Shown piece by piece: positions 9,425 through 20,962 of a stretch of DNA of 64,000 bases. Every line of letters begins with the position of its first letter. The first letter of the stretch is position 1. Position numbers and translations under genes: made by a program. This DNA comes from Pestalotiopsis fici W106-1 (lineage: Eukaryota > Ascomycota > Sordariomycetes > Amphisphaeriales > Sporocadaceae), in NCBI RefSeq assembly GCF_000516985.1, contig NW_006917092.1:3302619-3366618 (forward strand). The letters are read 5' to 3'. Below the pieces are notes generated by a model. It ran no database searches and had not been told where the DNA came from. It saw nothing but the letters and a program-made list of their open reading frames with translations.

Positions 9425-12235
9425 TTATATGCCAGAGTCCTCCTGAACAATGGCCTTGGCAGTCTGGTATTCACTCCAAGCGTCACAAGTGTCTTGCAAG
9501 CGATCAGTGTCTACGGTCTGCATGATCTCGCTTTGACGCTCCACAAACTGCAAAGCAAAACCCTCCGAGGTGTGCCAGCCAATGTGGCAGTGCATCAACC
9601 AGGCACCGGGGTTATCGGTATAAAATGCAATAGCTACGTAGCCGCTTCCCGGCAACATGACGACGTCTCTTCGGGGTGGGTTATCGGTCTTGAGGGTAAC
9701 AGTGTCATCAAATGAGCCACTGCCTTGGGCGAGGATGACAAAATCTAGTGATTTCATGAGTTTTAGCTTCTTTAACTCAATGATAATGTTGGGTGTTTAT
9801 AGTTTCAATTGTTAAGACATTGAGGGGTGAAATAAAGACAAGAGCGAGGGAAAGAAAGAGTTGGACAAAACACATGCTGACTTACCGTGACCATGAAGAT
9901 GGATAGGATGGCTGACCTGGAAATTGGTCTCTATAATAAGATACACCCATACGTTGGCTTCATCCAGAGTAACAACTGCATTGGAGCTTTCGAACTCGGT
10001 CACGTTGTTATAGAGCTGGAGAAGAGATGGGTCGGCCCAGTCGGTGATCATAGTGGTAGAGTTGACTATACCGAACAAAAACGTGTCAGTATTCCTCTTT
10101 TGGATGCTTAAATGTGTGGCAGGTTGCCGTAGCTGATTGCTTGTGCCATAGGCAACTGAAGTATTGCCGTGACCGGGGACAGGGCCAGAAGAAGTGACAT
10201 GTGACTCACGGAACCATCTAAATCCTTGTCCATTATACATGTTGACAGAAGCCAATTCGATGATCTCAGTTGACATTGCTCCGACAGTCTGCGAGACCAC
10301 GGGCACGAGGTTATCAGTCTCGTCATCGCACGCATCGACATAATCATATCCGGTACTTGTGGGCAGTGTATTTGAGCCCTCGTAGTAGACGATACCCTTG
10401 ATGTTATCCTTCATGTCGTTAGAACTACAAGAACTCATCGGTATGCTTCTCATCCAGAAGCTGTCGGCTACAGCTCCTTGATTGGCAGTCACAATGACAT
10501 CGTAACGTTGACCTGTTATGTTTACATTAGTATCATTTCACCATTCATAAATATACTTAGAAAACTTATGTCGGGGCATATTAGAGGGCTTGATGTGTAA
10601 TGACTCTTACCTCCTCCAAGAGTTATGATCTCGGCCGTGTACGGCTCAATAGGAACAAGATCACTGGCAATGACCGTAAGAGTATGATTGTCGATGCTGA
10701 ACTTGAAGCTAGAGTCAATAGCTCCGTTGATAACTCTCATTCGATACGAAGTGCCTGGAGTGAACGTCATGTTCCACCGTTCTCCAGTCTGCTCGCTTGA
10801 GTCGTCATCACCATATACATTCTTTCCATTGAGTAATCCATTTGATTGTCCAGGAGGGCCCCTGGTCTCTGCAACCGCGAACAGCTCATCAGGAGTCTGA
10901 TGAGTCCAATCGCTCAAAAAGATTGTACCTGCGTCCACATCGTAATTGGCAGAGGCTGGCCCGTTGATGACAATGGGGCCAAATACGCCTTGCCAGGCTT
11001 GCAGAGCAAAGTGCGAGTGATACCACGTAGTGCCATACTGTGTTGCCCTCCATTTGTATGTTATACTGGTTCCGGGAGGGGTAGGACATTGGGTAATAGA
11101 AGAGACTCCATCTTGGTCGTTTGTGTAGTTTTGGCGTATTCCGTGAAAGTGCAGAGATGTTCCGTTTACCGAGGTGGTTAGAGCATTGGTTAGATGAACA
11201 ATGATATAGTCTCCTATATGGGGGTCAGTTTATAGCCGCAAAGAAGAAAGTATATAATAGCCACAAACCCCAATCCGCGGTAATGGTTGGCCCCGGAATA
11301 CTGCCATTAATAGCTTCCACAAATCTTTCTACACCATCTGGTGATGCAGTGCCCTCAGTTAGCTCAAACCAGTATTCCCGGGTAACACCTGTATCGGGGA
11401 CCTCTGTGTAGTAGTCTGTTGAAATATCGAAGCCGTTGCCCCACTGGGAACGAGTTGATGCAGTGTTACCAAAGGTGGCTTGCGCGCTAGACGAAGTCGT
11501 TGTAGACGAGATGGTTGTAGATGAGACGGTTGCGGATGAGTTGGTTGTTGATAAGCCGATAGTTGATGTTGCCGTTCCAGATGTGACAATTCCAGATGTG
11601 TCCGCCGCAGAAGAGACGCTTGGGGACACGCTTGATGAGACGCTTGACGAGACGCTTGAAGCGGTTCCACTTGGCGAAGAAATGATCGTCGAGACGCTTC
11701 CAGAGTAAACGTTTCCTGCAGAGACCGTTGCCGAAGACTCGCTTGCTGAAGAGACGGTTCCAGAAGAGAAACTCACAGCATAGTCGTTTGCTGAAGAGAT
11801 GCTTGCAAAGGAGATGGTTGCCGATGAAGTGATTTCTGAGACGCTTGTAGAAGAAATACTACCAGTTGAGGCGCCTACAGAATGGCAAGATGAGCAGGAA
11901 GATGAATAGAATGAGTGAGACGCTGAAGCATTTGCTGAGGATCCAGTTCCCGAATCCGATAGTGAGATAGTAGAGGATGCCGAAGAGTGACTTGAGAGAC
12001 CTGAGTATGATGCAGTGACTCTTGAGGACTCGCTTGCCGGACTCCGACTAGGAGTCGAAGCCAAGGAAACTGTGGCTACGTTGTGGATAAGAGTCTCCGA
12101 AACTCCAGCCGTAGCTGAAGTTCCGAATATCAGAGAGTTTTCTGAAAGTGGTAAACGAGAGTGTTTGTGGCAGGCTGCATTTGTGAGGGATGGAAGGGAT
12201 AGCAGCGCCCCGGCTGAGAATAAAGACAACAACAT
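9425..12235 (-). CDS. secreted laccase (multicopper oxidase) with a long Ser/Thr-rich N-terminal region
   Basis: Five minus-strand exons, 12235-11269, 11213-10611, 10512-10210, 10065-9886 and 9744-9425, join in frame to 790 residues. Residues 1-20 form a signal peptide. About residues 25-260 are extremely Ser/Thr-rich, probably heavily O-glycosylated, and include a 12-bp minisatellite. The oxidase follows with all four copper signatures: HFHG (about 345), WYHSHF (387), HPIHLHGH (about 677-684) and HCHIGWH (736). The residue ten after the motif-4 Cys is Phe, an axial position often linked to higher redox potential. The protein ends in DSGI, like the C-terminal plug of ascomycete laccases. It should oxidise phenols with reduction of O2 to water outside the cell; roles in pigment, wall or detoxification are possible. 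The intron at 10066-10209 is stop-free but breaks homology, so splicing is favoured. Confidence 0.93.
11613..11660 (-). repeat. 12-bp minisatellite coding for Ser/Val repeats in the laccase
   Basis: The unit GAGACGCTTGAT, read on the plus strand, recurs four to five times with small changes. On the coding strand it gives repeated SSVS. It is a likely site of length variation between strains. Confidence 0.7.
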
Positions 12236-13035
12236 TATGCTAAACGAATGACTACCAGGAGAATCCTAAGTGAATGAACATTGGAAATAGTTCATGGCGA
12301 ATCACAGAGGTTCTCTGCATTTCTTATACCTGCACACTTGATCATGATGGTAGGTTTCCAGTTCGGTAATACTAGGCTGGAATCCGCGACAAGCTCCGAG
12401 CTGACTATGACCGAGAGTATCCCTGGAAAGCTCTGGGTGCCGTTACCTGAAAAGACATTGACCTGAAATCATTGATTTCACCTACCGCAAAAGTGTGGAA
12501 ATACGAGTTGCGTATACTACGAGCTATTTTGTTCAGCTACTGTCCCACTCCAGAATTCAACGCTTGGGCGGTCAATGTGAATACGAATCTCCTGGGAGCG
12601 TTCCGTCGCTAGTGAGCTACCATTTAAAACTCACAGTTGAGATGACATCTAGACCACAAATTTTAGGAAAGGCTGTGATCGAATCAGGAGTAATGTGGAT
12701 ACTTTTGCAAAGCGTTTGGTCCACCGTCTCCCGTATTCCATTCCTTGCTACGATCTCGCCGATCCCCCGCGATAAGCCCCCACTGAACTGGATACAGATC
12801 TATCCCACACAAATCATGTCGATTCCCATCCAGACACACTGAACAGATCGAATTGTCTCATTTTACCCTCTCATCATGATTTTGAATATTGTTTCTATAT
12901 ACCAACGTGTTTCCTCGAGTTTTTTGGGCTCTCAGGCCCCTTTTCTCATGATACGCGTCCTACCCACTTAACTCCCGGCTCTATCGACTAGTTTTCCGAC
13001 AAAGTAAGTCAATGCGCTAGAATCGGCTTGCCCAA
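12236..13035. other. intergenic stretch upstream of the laccase
   Basis: This should hold the laccase promoter. I see no gene and no operator I can defend. Confidence 0.5.
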
Positions 13036-13248
13036 CTAAAATGGACTACCGCTGGGCCAGTGCTTCTCGATAGAGTTCGGAGTATCTGCCAAGGCTTCGG
13101 GTACTGCACCCATGCCCTTTAGAGTCTCCAAATGATATAAACTGCATTCTGGGCTTTTCTCGATCCAAGCTTTAATGCGCTGCTGCGGTAGAGCAGATAC
13201 GATGGTTAGCTCCTTGGACGCGTCATCCCGGGGAAAATTTATCTTCAT
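13036..13248 (-). CDS. possible small protein of 70 residues, unrecognised
   Basis: A minus-strand ATG frame of 70 codons has a balanced amino-acid mix and runs divergently from the small secreted-protein gene at 13420. It has no signal peptide, no membrane segment and no known motif (KAWIEKSPECSLYHLE is its most protein-like part). It may be a real short gene, an exon of a larger one, or chance. Confidence 0.2.
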   Translation of the reverse strand: MKINFPRDDASKELTIVSALPQQRIKAWIEKSPECSLYHLETLKGMGAVPEALADTPNSIEKHWPSGSPF

Positions 13249-13419
13249 TAGCCGGATTATGGGTCAAGGTAATAATTGGATAGGTATATACACAGCCATT
13301 CCGTAGCGCAGCCATCTTCAAACCAGACGACTGCAGTACTGGCAACTACATCGCTCATTTTCCTATTCAACTACTGACATATATTCATTCGCTCATTTTA
13401 TCTCGTCTCTTTATTCGTC

Positions 13420-14028
13420 ATGTTTGCTAAAATCTGTCATATTCTCCCACTGGGCCTCGGTGCTGTCGCCGTTGCTATCCAGAGTAGGGCAACAACCAAC
13501 ATTGGTTTCTATGCCTATGCTTCTTCGTCTTCTGCTGGAATAGGAGGCCTACCGGTGCAGTACATTGATGGTATGTAGACTGCTCCCGTGTGCGCGAAGT
13601 TTTGCATTTCTGACTAACCGATGCAGGCATGGCTTATGTCGTTGACACGGCTGTTGTAACCACTGGGGAAAACGTGACTTGTGAGTGACCCCTATTTCAT
13701 TTTTGACCACACGAGACTACTGACCACATACTTAGTCTCTCTTGTGTCCACAACCTTTGCTGCAACTACTGCGGACGGTGACAAGAGTCTGCTTTACATC
13801 CCTTCAACCTCTGGCGCTGTGGGCTTTACCTCTGCAGCCAGTGAAACAAAGGTCACGACCAAGTTTGGAACGTACGGCACGGTAGTGTACAACTACCATA
13901 CTGGTTCCATCGAGACCCTCTTCTATGCCGAGCCTACTGAGACGACGGGCTTATGGCAGCTCACTTGGGACAGCGACAACACTGATGCAATCGCTGTAGC
14001 TATCAAGGATAATGCTCCAACATCATAG
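13420..14028 (+). CDS. small secreted protein, unknown function
   Basis: Three exons, 13420-13570, 13627-13680 and 13736-14028, join in frame to 165 residues. Both introns (56 and 55 nt) have good signals; the first ends CTAACCGATGCAG. Residues 1 to about 20 form a signal peptide (LGLGAVAVA). The mature part is rich in Thr, Ser, Ala and Gly, has no cysteine, no GPI-type hydrophobic tail and no catalytic motif. Short beta-prone stretches such as VYNYHTGSIETLFYAEP suggest a compact beta fold. It could be a surface or secreted effector-like protein. The gene model is solid; the role is unknown. Confidence 0.75.
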
Positions 14029-15561
14029 AGAATTGTCTCAGTCGTCTTTGGGGACATCAAAGCAGATAGAATCACGTACATCATGTTCTAATGCGCATGG
14101 TCTCGATAAATAATGCGTTTGCGTTTCGGTGATAGTTAGATACCTACCTAGTATATCAGACATATAGTTTGTGTTATTGCACAGATTCTAATCAATCGTG
14201 AGAGCCAATTAAACATTTTATTGAATCTTTGGTGTAATCTGTCATCGCTGTGCTGATACTTGCGCAACTCTGTTGTACTTGGACGGTTAACCTCTTCCTT
14301 AAGATGTTGATTATTTGGAATTCATTAAGAACTAGTGACAACGACAGCGTAACAGTAGCAGCGATTTCGATCTCACCGAGGTCAATACCATACCCGCATG
14401 GATTGCAGTCAATTTTCAAACGCTGTCCCAATCGCTTTCGGGTGGGCGAACACGGAGGCCTCAAATAAGCATGCTGGAACTTCCTTTACGACTAATGTAG
14501 GTTGCATGGTGCTGCCAGTTCTGCTTATATGAAGATAGAGGTCCAGTGAAAAGTCTTGGACTTTTTGTCTACTGCATCGATGTACATGATTGGGTATATT
14601 CATACAAAACAAAAAAGATAACGGCGAGAATTCAAAGTAATAGATAATTAACTTTCAGTCACAATTGTCGTTTGTGCTCATGGAGATTCAGTACCCACCA
14701 CTTATACCAGTATTCGTCCTTACCTAAATTTGTAGATGGTTGGGTTTGGAACTGGGAACATCTCAATAGGTGACTCTAGTTACGGGTCCGCAGGGATCAT
14801 GGTGACTACGTACAAATAAATCTAATAGCGGCCGAACTGGCGCCTACGAAGCAAAAAAGGGCGCCGGACGAATCAGTGTAACAAACGGCCATTAATTAGT
14901 AACCCCTTATATGTCTTGATCAAAATTTTGGAATGGGTTTTAACCTTGGGCTTTCGTGACTTTTATATACCTAGACATGACAGTCAAGGACAAGCAAGCC
15001 GACTCCCGCTCGATCCATACACTGTGCCGCATAGTAGCAGCAACGCATTAATGAAAAGTGGCACCAGGGAATCCGCGACGCGCTGGGTATAATTCCAATG
15101 ATGCATTCGCTTACATCACCGGGAAGAAGAAAATCACCTTACCTTGGTTATTTCGAAGTGGACATGGTGTCTCGTGAAATAATTTATTAGATCCTAAGCT
15201 ACGAGCAGTATTTCCATTCGCTGTGATTGCAAGACTGCCGGTCATTCGTGTGTCTCGCAGCACGCATTTCAAGTGCCTGCCAAGTACATAATATATAAGC
15301 CTGTGCAATCTGTCGCTGCTAAGAAGATTAAGGGATGTGGTTTAGTCCAATTACGAAAGCGGAGCTGGAGGGTTGGGAAGTTCTCGATAAACAATACCCC
15401 AGAAATACAAGAAGGATCCTTACAGCGTTATGGCCATTTCCGGTTGCGGGGCTGTCATAACTACATCTCGGTATAAATGCTTAGTAGAGCTCCGTCACCC
15501 TGTTCCAAGTTTTCACCGAACTGTTTATCCATTCATCACTTGCTAAAGATAAATTGCCATC
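14029..15561. other. intergenic stretch
   Basis: 1.5 kb with only short frames on both strands. It includes the promoter of the dehydrogenase gene. No RNA gene or repeat was recognised. Confidence 0.5.
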
Positions 15562-16548
15562 ATGACCAACCAAATGCTTTCCTTTATTAACATTTTGAGT
15601 TTCGTAGGACTTGTTACACTTCTCACTTGTGCGTATAGAACTTTCAATTGGGTTCTTTTATACACGCGACCATCACGTTTGCGACGCTTCGCGCACCCAT
15701 CTCCCAATGGGGAGGAATGTTGGGCCCTGGTTACCGGTGCCTCTGATGGGATCGGCAAAGCTTTCGCACATGAGCTTGCCGCGAATGGCTTCAATGTCGT
15801 ACTCCATGGTCGAAACGACGCCAAACTTCACCGCGTAGTTTCTGAGCTCCAAGCGACATTCCCACGGCGTTCATTTAGGGTGCTTGTCGCTGACGCTAGC
15901 AACGTCGCGGATACCGTTCATCTCGCTACCGGTTCTGGATCGGCCAAATTTGAATTTTTGGAACACTTATACGTCACGGCATTAATCAACAACGTTGGTG
16001 GCAGTGTCTTGAGCCCTGATTACCCCCCATTGAGTGCAACACCAGAGTCCAGCATCGCAAGCAACGTGAGCCTCAATGCTCTCTTCCCACTGCATCTGAC
16101 GCGTGTTCTGCTGCCAAGACTCGCCCAGAACCAACCGTCGCTCGTCCTGAACATGAGTACACAGGCAAGCACCGGGCAGCCTTTAAACTGTTGTTACGCT
16201 GCTAGTAAAGCGTTTCTCATTTCACTTACGCGAGGCCTGCGACTAGAGATGTTCATGGAGGGTGTCGATGTGGAAATACTAGGCATACAGTGTGGGAGAG
16301 TCACAGGAGCTGCGGGCTTCACTGATGCTCCCTCATTATTTGTACCCAGTGCTATTAGGATGGCTCGGGCAGCTTTGGCGAGAACTGGTTACAACGCTGG
16401 GGTGGTCACAGGTTATATCGGGCACTCACTACAGCTCATGCCGTTGACTATATTACCTGCGTGGGTAGTAGACCAGCTGTTTATGAATATCATGCGTCGC
16501 GTCAGCGAAGGGAGATTTGGAGGAGGACAATCGCGGAAGTCACGGTAA
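15562..16548 (+). CDS. membrane-anchored short-chain dehydrogenase/reductase, 17beta-HSD/3-ketoacyl reductase type
   Basis: Single exon, 328 residues. An N-terminal hydrophobic segment (about residues 8-34) is followed by a Rossmann fold with the NAD(P) motif TGASDGIG (58-65), the structural motif NNVGG, the catalytic Ser in NMSTQAS and YAASK as the YxxxK active site. This layout, an N-terminal anchor plus classical SDR, matches the family of very-long-chain 3-oxoacyl-CoA reductase and 17beta-hydroxysteroid dehydrogenase 12, so endoplasmic-reticulum lipid reduction is plausible. It is somewhat short at the C terminus and lacks a visible dilysine retrieval signal. It may be a divergent paralogue with another carbonyl substrate. 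No intron is needed. Confidence 0.85.
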   Translation: MTNQMLSFINILSFVGLVTLLTCAYRTFNWVLLYTRPSRLRRFAHPSPNGEECWALVTGASDGIGKAFAHELAANGFNVVLHGRNDAKLHRVVSELQATFPRRSFRVLVADASNVADTVHLATGSGSAKFEFLEHLYVTALINNVGGSVLSPDYPPLSATPESSIASNVSLNALFPLHLTRVLLPRLAQNQPSLVLNMSTQASTGQPLNCCYAASKAFLISLTRGLRLEMFMEGVDVEILGIQCGRVTGAAGFTDAPSLFVPSAIRMARAALARTGYNAGVVTGYIGHSLQLMPLTILPAWVVDQLFMNIMRRVSEGRFGGGQSRKSR

Positions 16549-16639
16549 GGGATGCGCGGCAGGCTTTTGGGTACCCTCGATAAGAATCAAAAAACCGTCA
16601 ACAGCACTCGACTGGTTACTTTGTCATCCCATAGCTAGA

Positions 16640-17100
16640 TAATAGAACCATGCTTTTACCACACTGAAGTTAAACTTATATAATAATTAATGCATTATAT
16701 TTAAAAACAGCAGCGCAGGGGAAGATGGTGTGTATTAAATATAACTACGGATAATTTAAAATATAAAAATTAAAAGATTGCTTTATATTCGTAAATAAAC
16801 TTTCCCGAAAGATCTTGTATATTATAAGTTAATTTATATTTGAAAATATATATTTTAAAATTATAATATTTCTTTTTCTCTTTTTCTCTTTTTNNNNNNN
16901 NNNNNNNNNNNNNNNNNNNNNNNNNNNNNNNNNNNNNNNNNNNNNNNNNNNNNNNNNNNNNNNNNNNNNNNNNNNNNNNNNNNNNNNNNNNNNTTTCTCT
17001 TTTCTTTTTTATTTTATAAAACTAATAATAATTTAGCGTTAACGCATTATCCAGTTTTAATAAAATTCAAATAATTGTTAAAATTATAGGAAGTTCTTTA
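16640..17100. repeat. AT-rich tract with simple pyrimidine repeats around the second gap
   Basis: The sequence is strongly AT-rich (TATAATAATTAATGC and similar), with T/C-rich simple repeats directly on both sides of the N run. It has the look of RIP-mutated or low-complexity DNA. No gene is present. Confidence 0.7.
16894..16993. other. assembly gap (100 N)
   Basis: Exactly 100 N within a CTTTTT-type simple repeat, so the gap size is arbitrary. Confidence 0.98.
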
Positions 17101-17109
17101 TTAGGCCTT

Positions 17110-17830
17110 GCTAACTAGATTGCGACCGTGAACGGAAAACGGGACAAGCTAATGGCCAACCAGGAAAGTCAAAATATAGCTATCCAAAAGCTTAAAGAAT
17201 TCCGTCAGCAGTATAAGGAATTAACTAGAAACAAGCAAAAGTTGGCTAATTAGCTCTATCGAGACAATATAGAGAATCGTATTAAGGAGCTAGAAAGAGA
17301 ATTAAAGGACGTCAAAGAGAAGCTCAATAGTTTTTATACCGACCTGGAGAATAAACGCAAGCTATTAACAGCCGCTATTAATAAAAGGGTCAAGGCCAGA
17401 TTGCAGCTTGCCAACGGAGGACGCCACCCAAGCCAGTATTATCGTATCAGCAAAAAATATATTGCAATCCCTTTTAAAAACGCATCGAATAAGGTTGCTG
17501 CGCTTTCCATCTAGAAGGGGTTATCTTAGGTAGCTAGAGCCGGAGCTCGACTATCGGGGCCCAGATTACAACAGCTAGGCTAATTATTGGCTCACAGAGC
17601 TATCGATGTCGCACCGCTAACGGGCTGACATACAATGACTTTAGTCATTATTATTATATGCTTAAAAAGACCAGGACCATGGCTATATATCCAAATTTTC
17701 CAAACTGGAGGCCGCTATCTGTTTAGCAGGGCGAGATGGCAAATCACAAATGCCCAACGTGGGGTGCCGTGCGTTGCTATTTATTCCCTGATTTTGTGTT
17801 GAGTGGTATCTCCATTGTATCAAGGTATTC
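17110..17830 (+). pseudogene. RIP-mutated copy of the coiled-coil gene at the window start
   Basis: The sequence aligns along its length with 305-990. Shared blocks include CTAATGGCCAA, AAAGAATTCCGTCA and TCGAGACAATAT. Differences are mainly C-to-T and G-to-A transitions. They create stops, for example the CAA codon of the intact copy (CCAATCAAATCC) is TAG here in CTAATTAGCTC, and TGG of GTTTGGAAG becomes TAG in ATCTAGAAG. Similarity continues past the stop codon into the 3' flank, so the duplicated unit is larger than the gene. The upstream border is lost in AT-rich DNA and the gap. This copy cannot make the full protein. Confidence 0.85.
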
Positions 17831-18400
17831 AAAAAAAAAAAAAAAAAGAAAGCAAAACAAGCGCTTTTCCTTCGCCGCATTATCCCGCTTGCCGGTGATG
17901 GCATTGATTCGATCAACGTTCGATTTCGCAATGAGCTCGTACAAGGAAAGTGTTATGCATTCTCGGTCGTCCAAGCTTGAAGTGAGCCATGCCGAGAGTG
18001 TGCTGTGCAAATCCAGGATCATCCTATCCCAGTGTGGTCGGAGGAGGTGGAAATAGCGCAGTAGCAAAGCCGCGGCCCTTCAGGACATCTAGCATTAAGG
18101 AGTTGATGAAGTGGTGATGGTATTCGTCCGCAAGACGTGACTTTGTTTGAAAGAGCAGACAAACAGCACGAGAGTCGCATATGGTCACATCAGCATCGGA
18201 GAGCCCATCCTCCTCTATTTCCTCGTCATCTGAATCGGGATCACGCTGCTTGCATTAAATTTCCACACTGACTTTTTCTACTTTTTCTTTCGGGAATCGC
18301 CGTCTGGTGCTGGAGTCAGTTCAGTATTTTCCCAAACTTATTCGCGGAAGCCACTCTGCGTTTCGAAACATTGCTCGAATCTGAAAGTGTCGAGTAAATC
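17831..18400 (-). pseudogene. further minus-strand coding-like debris next to the acidic pseudogene
   Basis: Minus-strand frames here read as protein-like in pieces: an acidic run near 18230 (DPDSDDEEIEEDG), then a helical block (LLRYFHLLRPHWDR) near 18060, in different frames. They may be the rest of the pseudogene at 18406-19617 or a second broken gene. No clean joins are visible, and a poly-A run at 17827-17843 interrupts them. Confidence 0.3.
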
Positions 18401-18405
18401 GTATC

Positions 18406-19617
18406 TCAGTGATGGCCACCAGCTTCAAAGTTGCCCAAGACGTTAGGTTCATAATAGCAATCATTAGTTTTTGGCTTGACTGGAGGCCTCTCATAATCAT
18501 CTTCTTGGTCTGGTTCAGATGCATGTACCTCGGAAACGTCATCTAGCTCTGAGTCGGACGAAGACTCTTCAGTAAGGGTTACCATCGGTGCGGTTCCATC
18601 AGTGGTAGTGTGTGTTTGGCTAACAAGTACCACGATACCGACAGTCGTATTGCCACAGACTACTTGCAATTTCTGTGATTATGAGCTAGCTGAAAGCTCC
18701 TCTTGAGTAAGAATTGACTGCAAATCTACTTCAGACTCGTCATTAGAAGTTGTTAGCTGGGAGTCGACTGCAGATTCTTCGTGGGGAGTTGTTAACTATA
18801 AGTTGACTATTGGCTCGTGTACAGTTGTTGCCGACACAATCCCAACCTTCAGGCCGCCGCACGAACGGCAAATAAGCATTACGAAATCACCAAGCTTCTT
18901 GCCACCAAGGATTTCAAAAGATTGCAGGACACCTCCCCAGGATTCTCCAGTGTGCTTGCAGTTTTCCGGCGGTGGCTCGGAATAAATGCTTACGAAGTTG
19001 GTTGGATCCGCGGCGCGATTAAGCGTAACATCATATAGGCCCAGGAGAAAGAAGGAAGGGTGACTCACAAGCTCATCGGGCGCTATAACAAGACGCAAGA
19101 GAACATAAAACTCTTTCAGAAGGCAAATTTCGTGTAAACTGCGGCCACCGTCAATCTTTATACCGTTGTTGACGTTATCATCCACAAAGGTACTATTGCC
19201 TTCGAAAGCCATACCAAATTGGTGATAGATTAGCTTCTCGCAGCATCTGCGGTTGTCTTTGAAATTGAGATGCAGCACAAACATCTTCTTATCCTGGTCG
19301 GGTTCAATTCCAAACAGGGTTCTATGCAGGTCATCGGGGAGGTCCGTGGCACTAGATTCGAATGTATTGGCAAAAAGCCAGATTCTAACGTGCAGATATT
19401 GCTAGTCACCTCTCTATTTATTTCGTTCGAGGGGAATAAAACAAAGTTAATATCGGCTTTAGAAAAATGCATGGAGATACCGATATAATGGCGACTGATA
19501 CAGATTTGTAGGGCTAATTACAAATGTCATTTTGATATGGTCAGGCAAGAACTTTCGGAAACTAATAACAATTTGCTCTTCAGCGTAGAGCAGGCCACAG
19601 TTCCACCTGCGCGCCAT
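18406..19617 (-). pseudogene. unknown protein gene broken by nonsense transitions
   Basis: On the minus strand, exons 19617-19522, 19401-19069 and 18975-18796 join in frame (introns 120 and 93 nt) into 202 codons that end at a TAG at 18796-18798. The same frame then continues through an acidic Ser/Glu region to 18406, broken again by a TAA near 18690. The protein repeats around the first stop show what happened: three successive units read VNL-stop, VDSQ and VDLQ, so the TAG sits where its neighbours have CAG. A C-to-T change explains it, and CAA-to-TAA would explain the second. No domain is recognised; the motif ICRSCGGLKVG might bind a metal. A shorter live 202-residue protein is the alternative. 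Confidence 0.45.
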
Positions 19618-19880
19618 CTTGATCAATAGCCAAGAAAGCTTCCCGAATAACCATGATGGTGATGCAATTCGATGTTAGGTGCGTCGAGGACTGGGTAAAG
19701 TCTGGAGCTGGAACAAACAAGGCTTAGTGAATACAAAAGGTGGAGCAGGTACTGGTCACCAAGACGGATCAAGTACCGCAATTGCTGTGTATCTGGATTT
19801 GTCATGCCAGTTGGTGCTGGCAATGTATATAATATGAAGGTTGCGGAGATGTGTAAATGTGTAAACGCCGCGAAAGGCAT

Positions 19881-20289
19881 GGCGGCGTTTGGAACACGTG
19901 CATGGTCGCAAAGTTGCGTGAAGTATGAGCAAGGAACGAAAAGTGGGCGGCAGGGATAGTAAGTGACCTTATGCGCTGCTATTATTGGTTCTGATCGGGA
20001 AGCCTCGGTACAAGTCTGATATAATCAGTAACATACATATATGTATGCAACAGGAATCAGAGGAGCGACCGTGCAAACTACTTCCGAATTAATTCAAAAA
20101 CCACTTTGACAGCTATCTCTCTTATGAGCCATCAACGGATCGACCACACTTATAAGGAATGTCAAATCATCATAATGAATTCGGTATCGACCCATCCCAC
20201 GAGCATAACTTTCGTCTAATCGATAATACGGAGAACGTCTTACAGCACCCCTATTATTCGTATTTACCGACCCCGCCGCCACGATTAGC
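19881..20289. other. intergenic stretch
   Basis: No gene is seen. The sequence becomes steadily more AT-rich towards 20290. Confidence 0.5.
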
Positions 20290-20960
20290 ACCTTTTATTT
20301 ATGCTTATAATTCTTACCTTTTATTATAGCTTATCCTTTTTTATTTTTTATTTAAAATAATCGATTAAAATTATATAATAGCTTATAATATAAATAACTT
20401 TTAATCTTCCGATATTAAAAATATAATAATTTAATTTTTTATAATAAAGGACTTTTTACCGGTTTTAATGGTAATTTTTAAATTAAATACGTATTAAGTT
20501 ACCGGGAGCTTTATTTTTGCCTTTAAAATTATAACCGATTCGAATAAAAAGATTTATTAGGGTTACCATAAAGGCAAATATTTTTTTCCTAACGATCCGG
20601 TATATATATTTCCGCTTTAAAATACTAAAACTAAAAATTAATTTTATATATAAATAAGCAAAGCAAAACCGCTTAAATTTTTAAAATACTAAAATAATAA
20701 TATTTTTTAATAAGGAATTAGCGCTAACGCTTATTTAATTTCCTAAAAAAGTCTTAAATATTATTATTATAAATTATAGTTATAATTAAATATTTGCCGA
20801 AAAATAGAATTTACGTCGAAATTAGAATCTATATACTAAAATTTTACTTATATCCACTAAAGATCCGAGAATTCTAATTATTAAACCTATAAAAAACCGG
20901 CATTTAGGCTTTAGAATTCGCATAGCAGCACCCCGAAAATAAGGTGATAAAAAGCGACTT
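20290..20960. repeat. AT-rich RIP-like island abutting the broken ABC transporter
   Basis: About 670 bp are dominated by TTATA, TAAAA and AATAAT words with stops in all frames and almost no CA or TG dinucleotides in long runs. This is the composition expected of a heavily RIP-mutated repeat. It ends abruptly at about 20960-20980, where normal coding composition starts inside an ABC signature motif. Confidence 0.7.
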
Positions 20961-20962
20961 AA

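Noticed and set aside
11436..11708. A plus-strand frame of Val/Asp/Glu repeats opposite the laccase
   Set aside because: It is the complement of the Ser/Thr-rich region of the laccase and has no independent support.
20290..20960. A possible mitochondrial insertion, from the AT-rich composition
   Set aside because: No mitochondrial gene fragment is readable, and leftover CG-containing words and abrupt borders fit RIP-mutated nuclear repeat DNA better.
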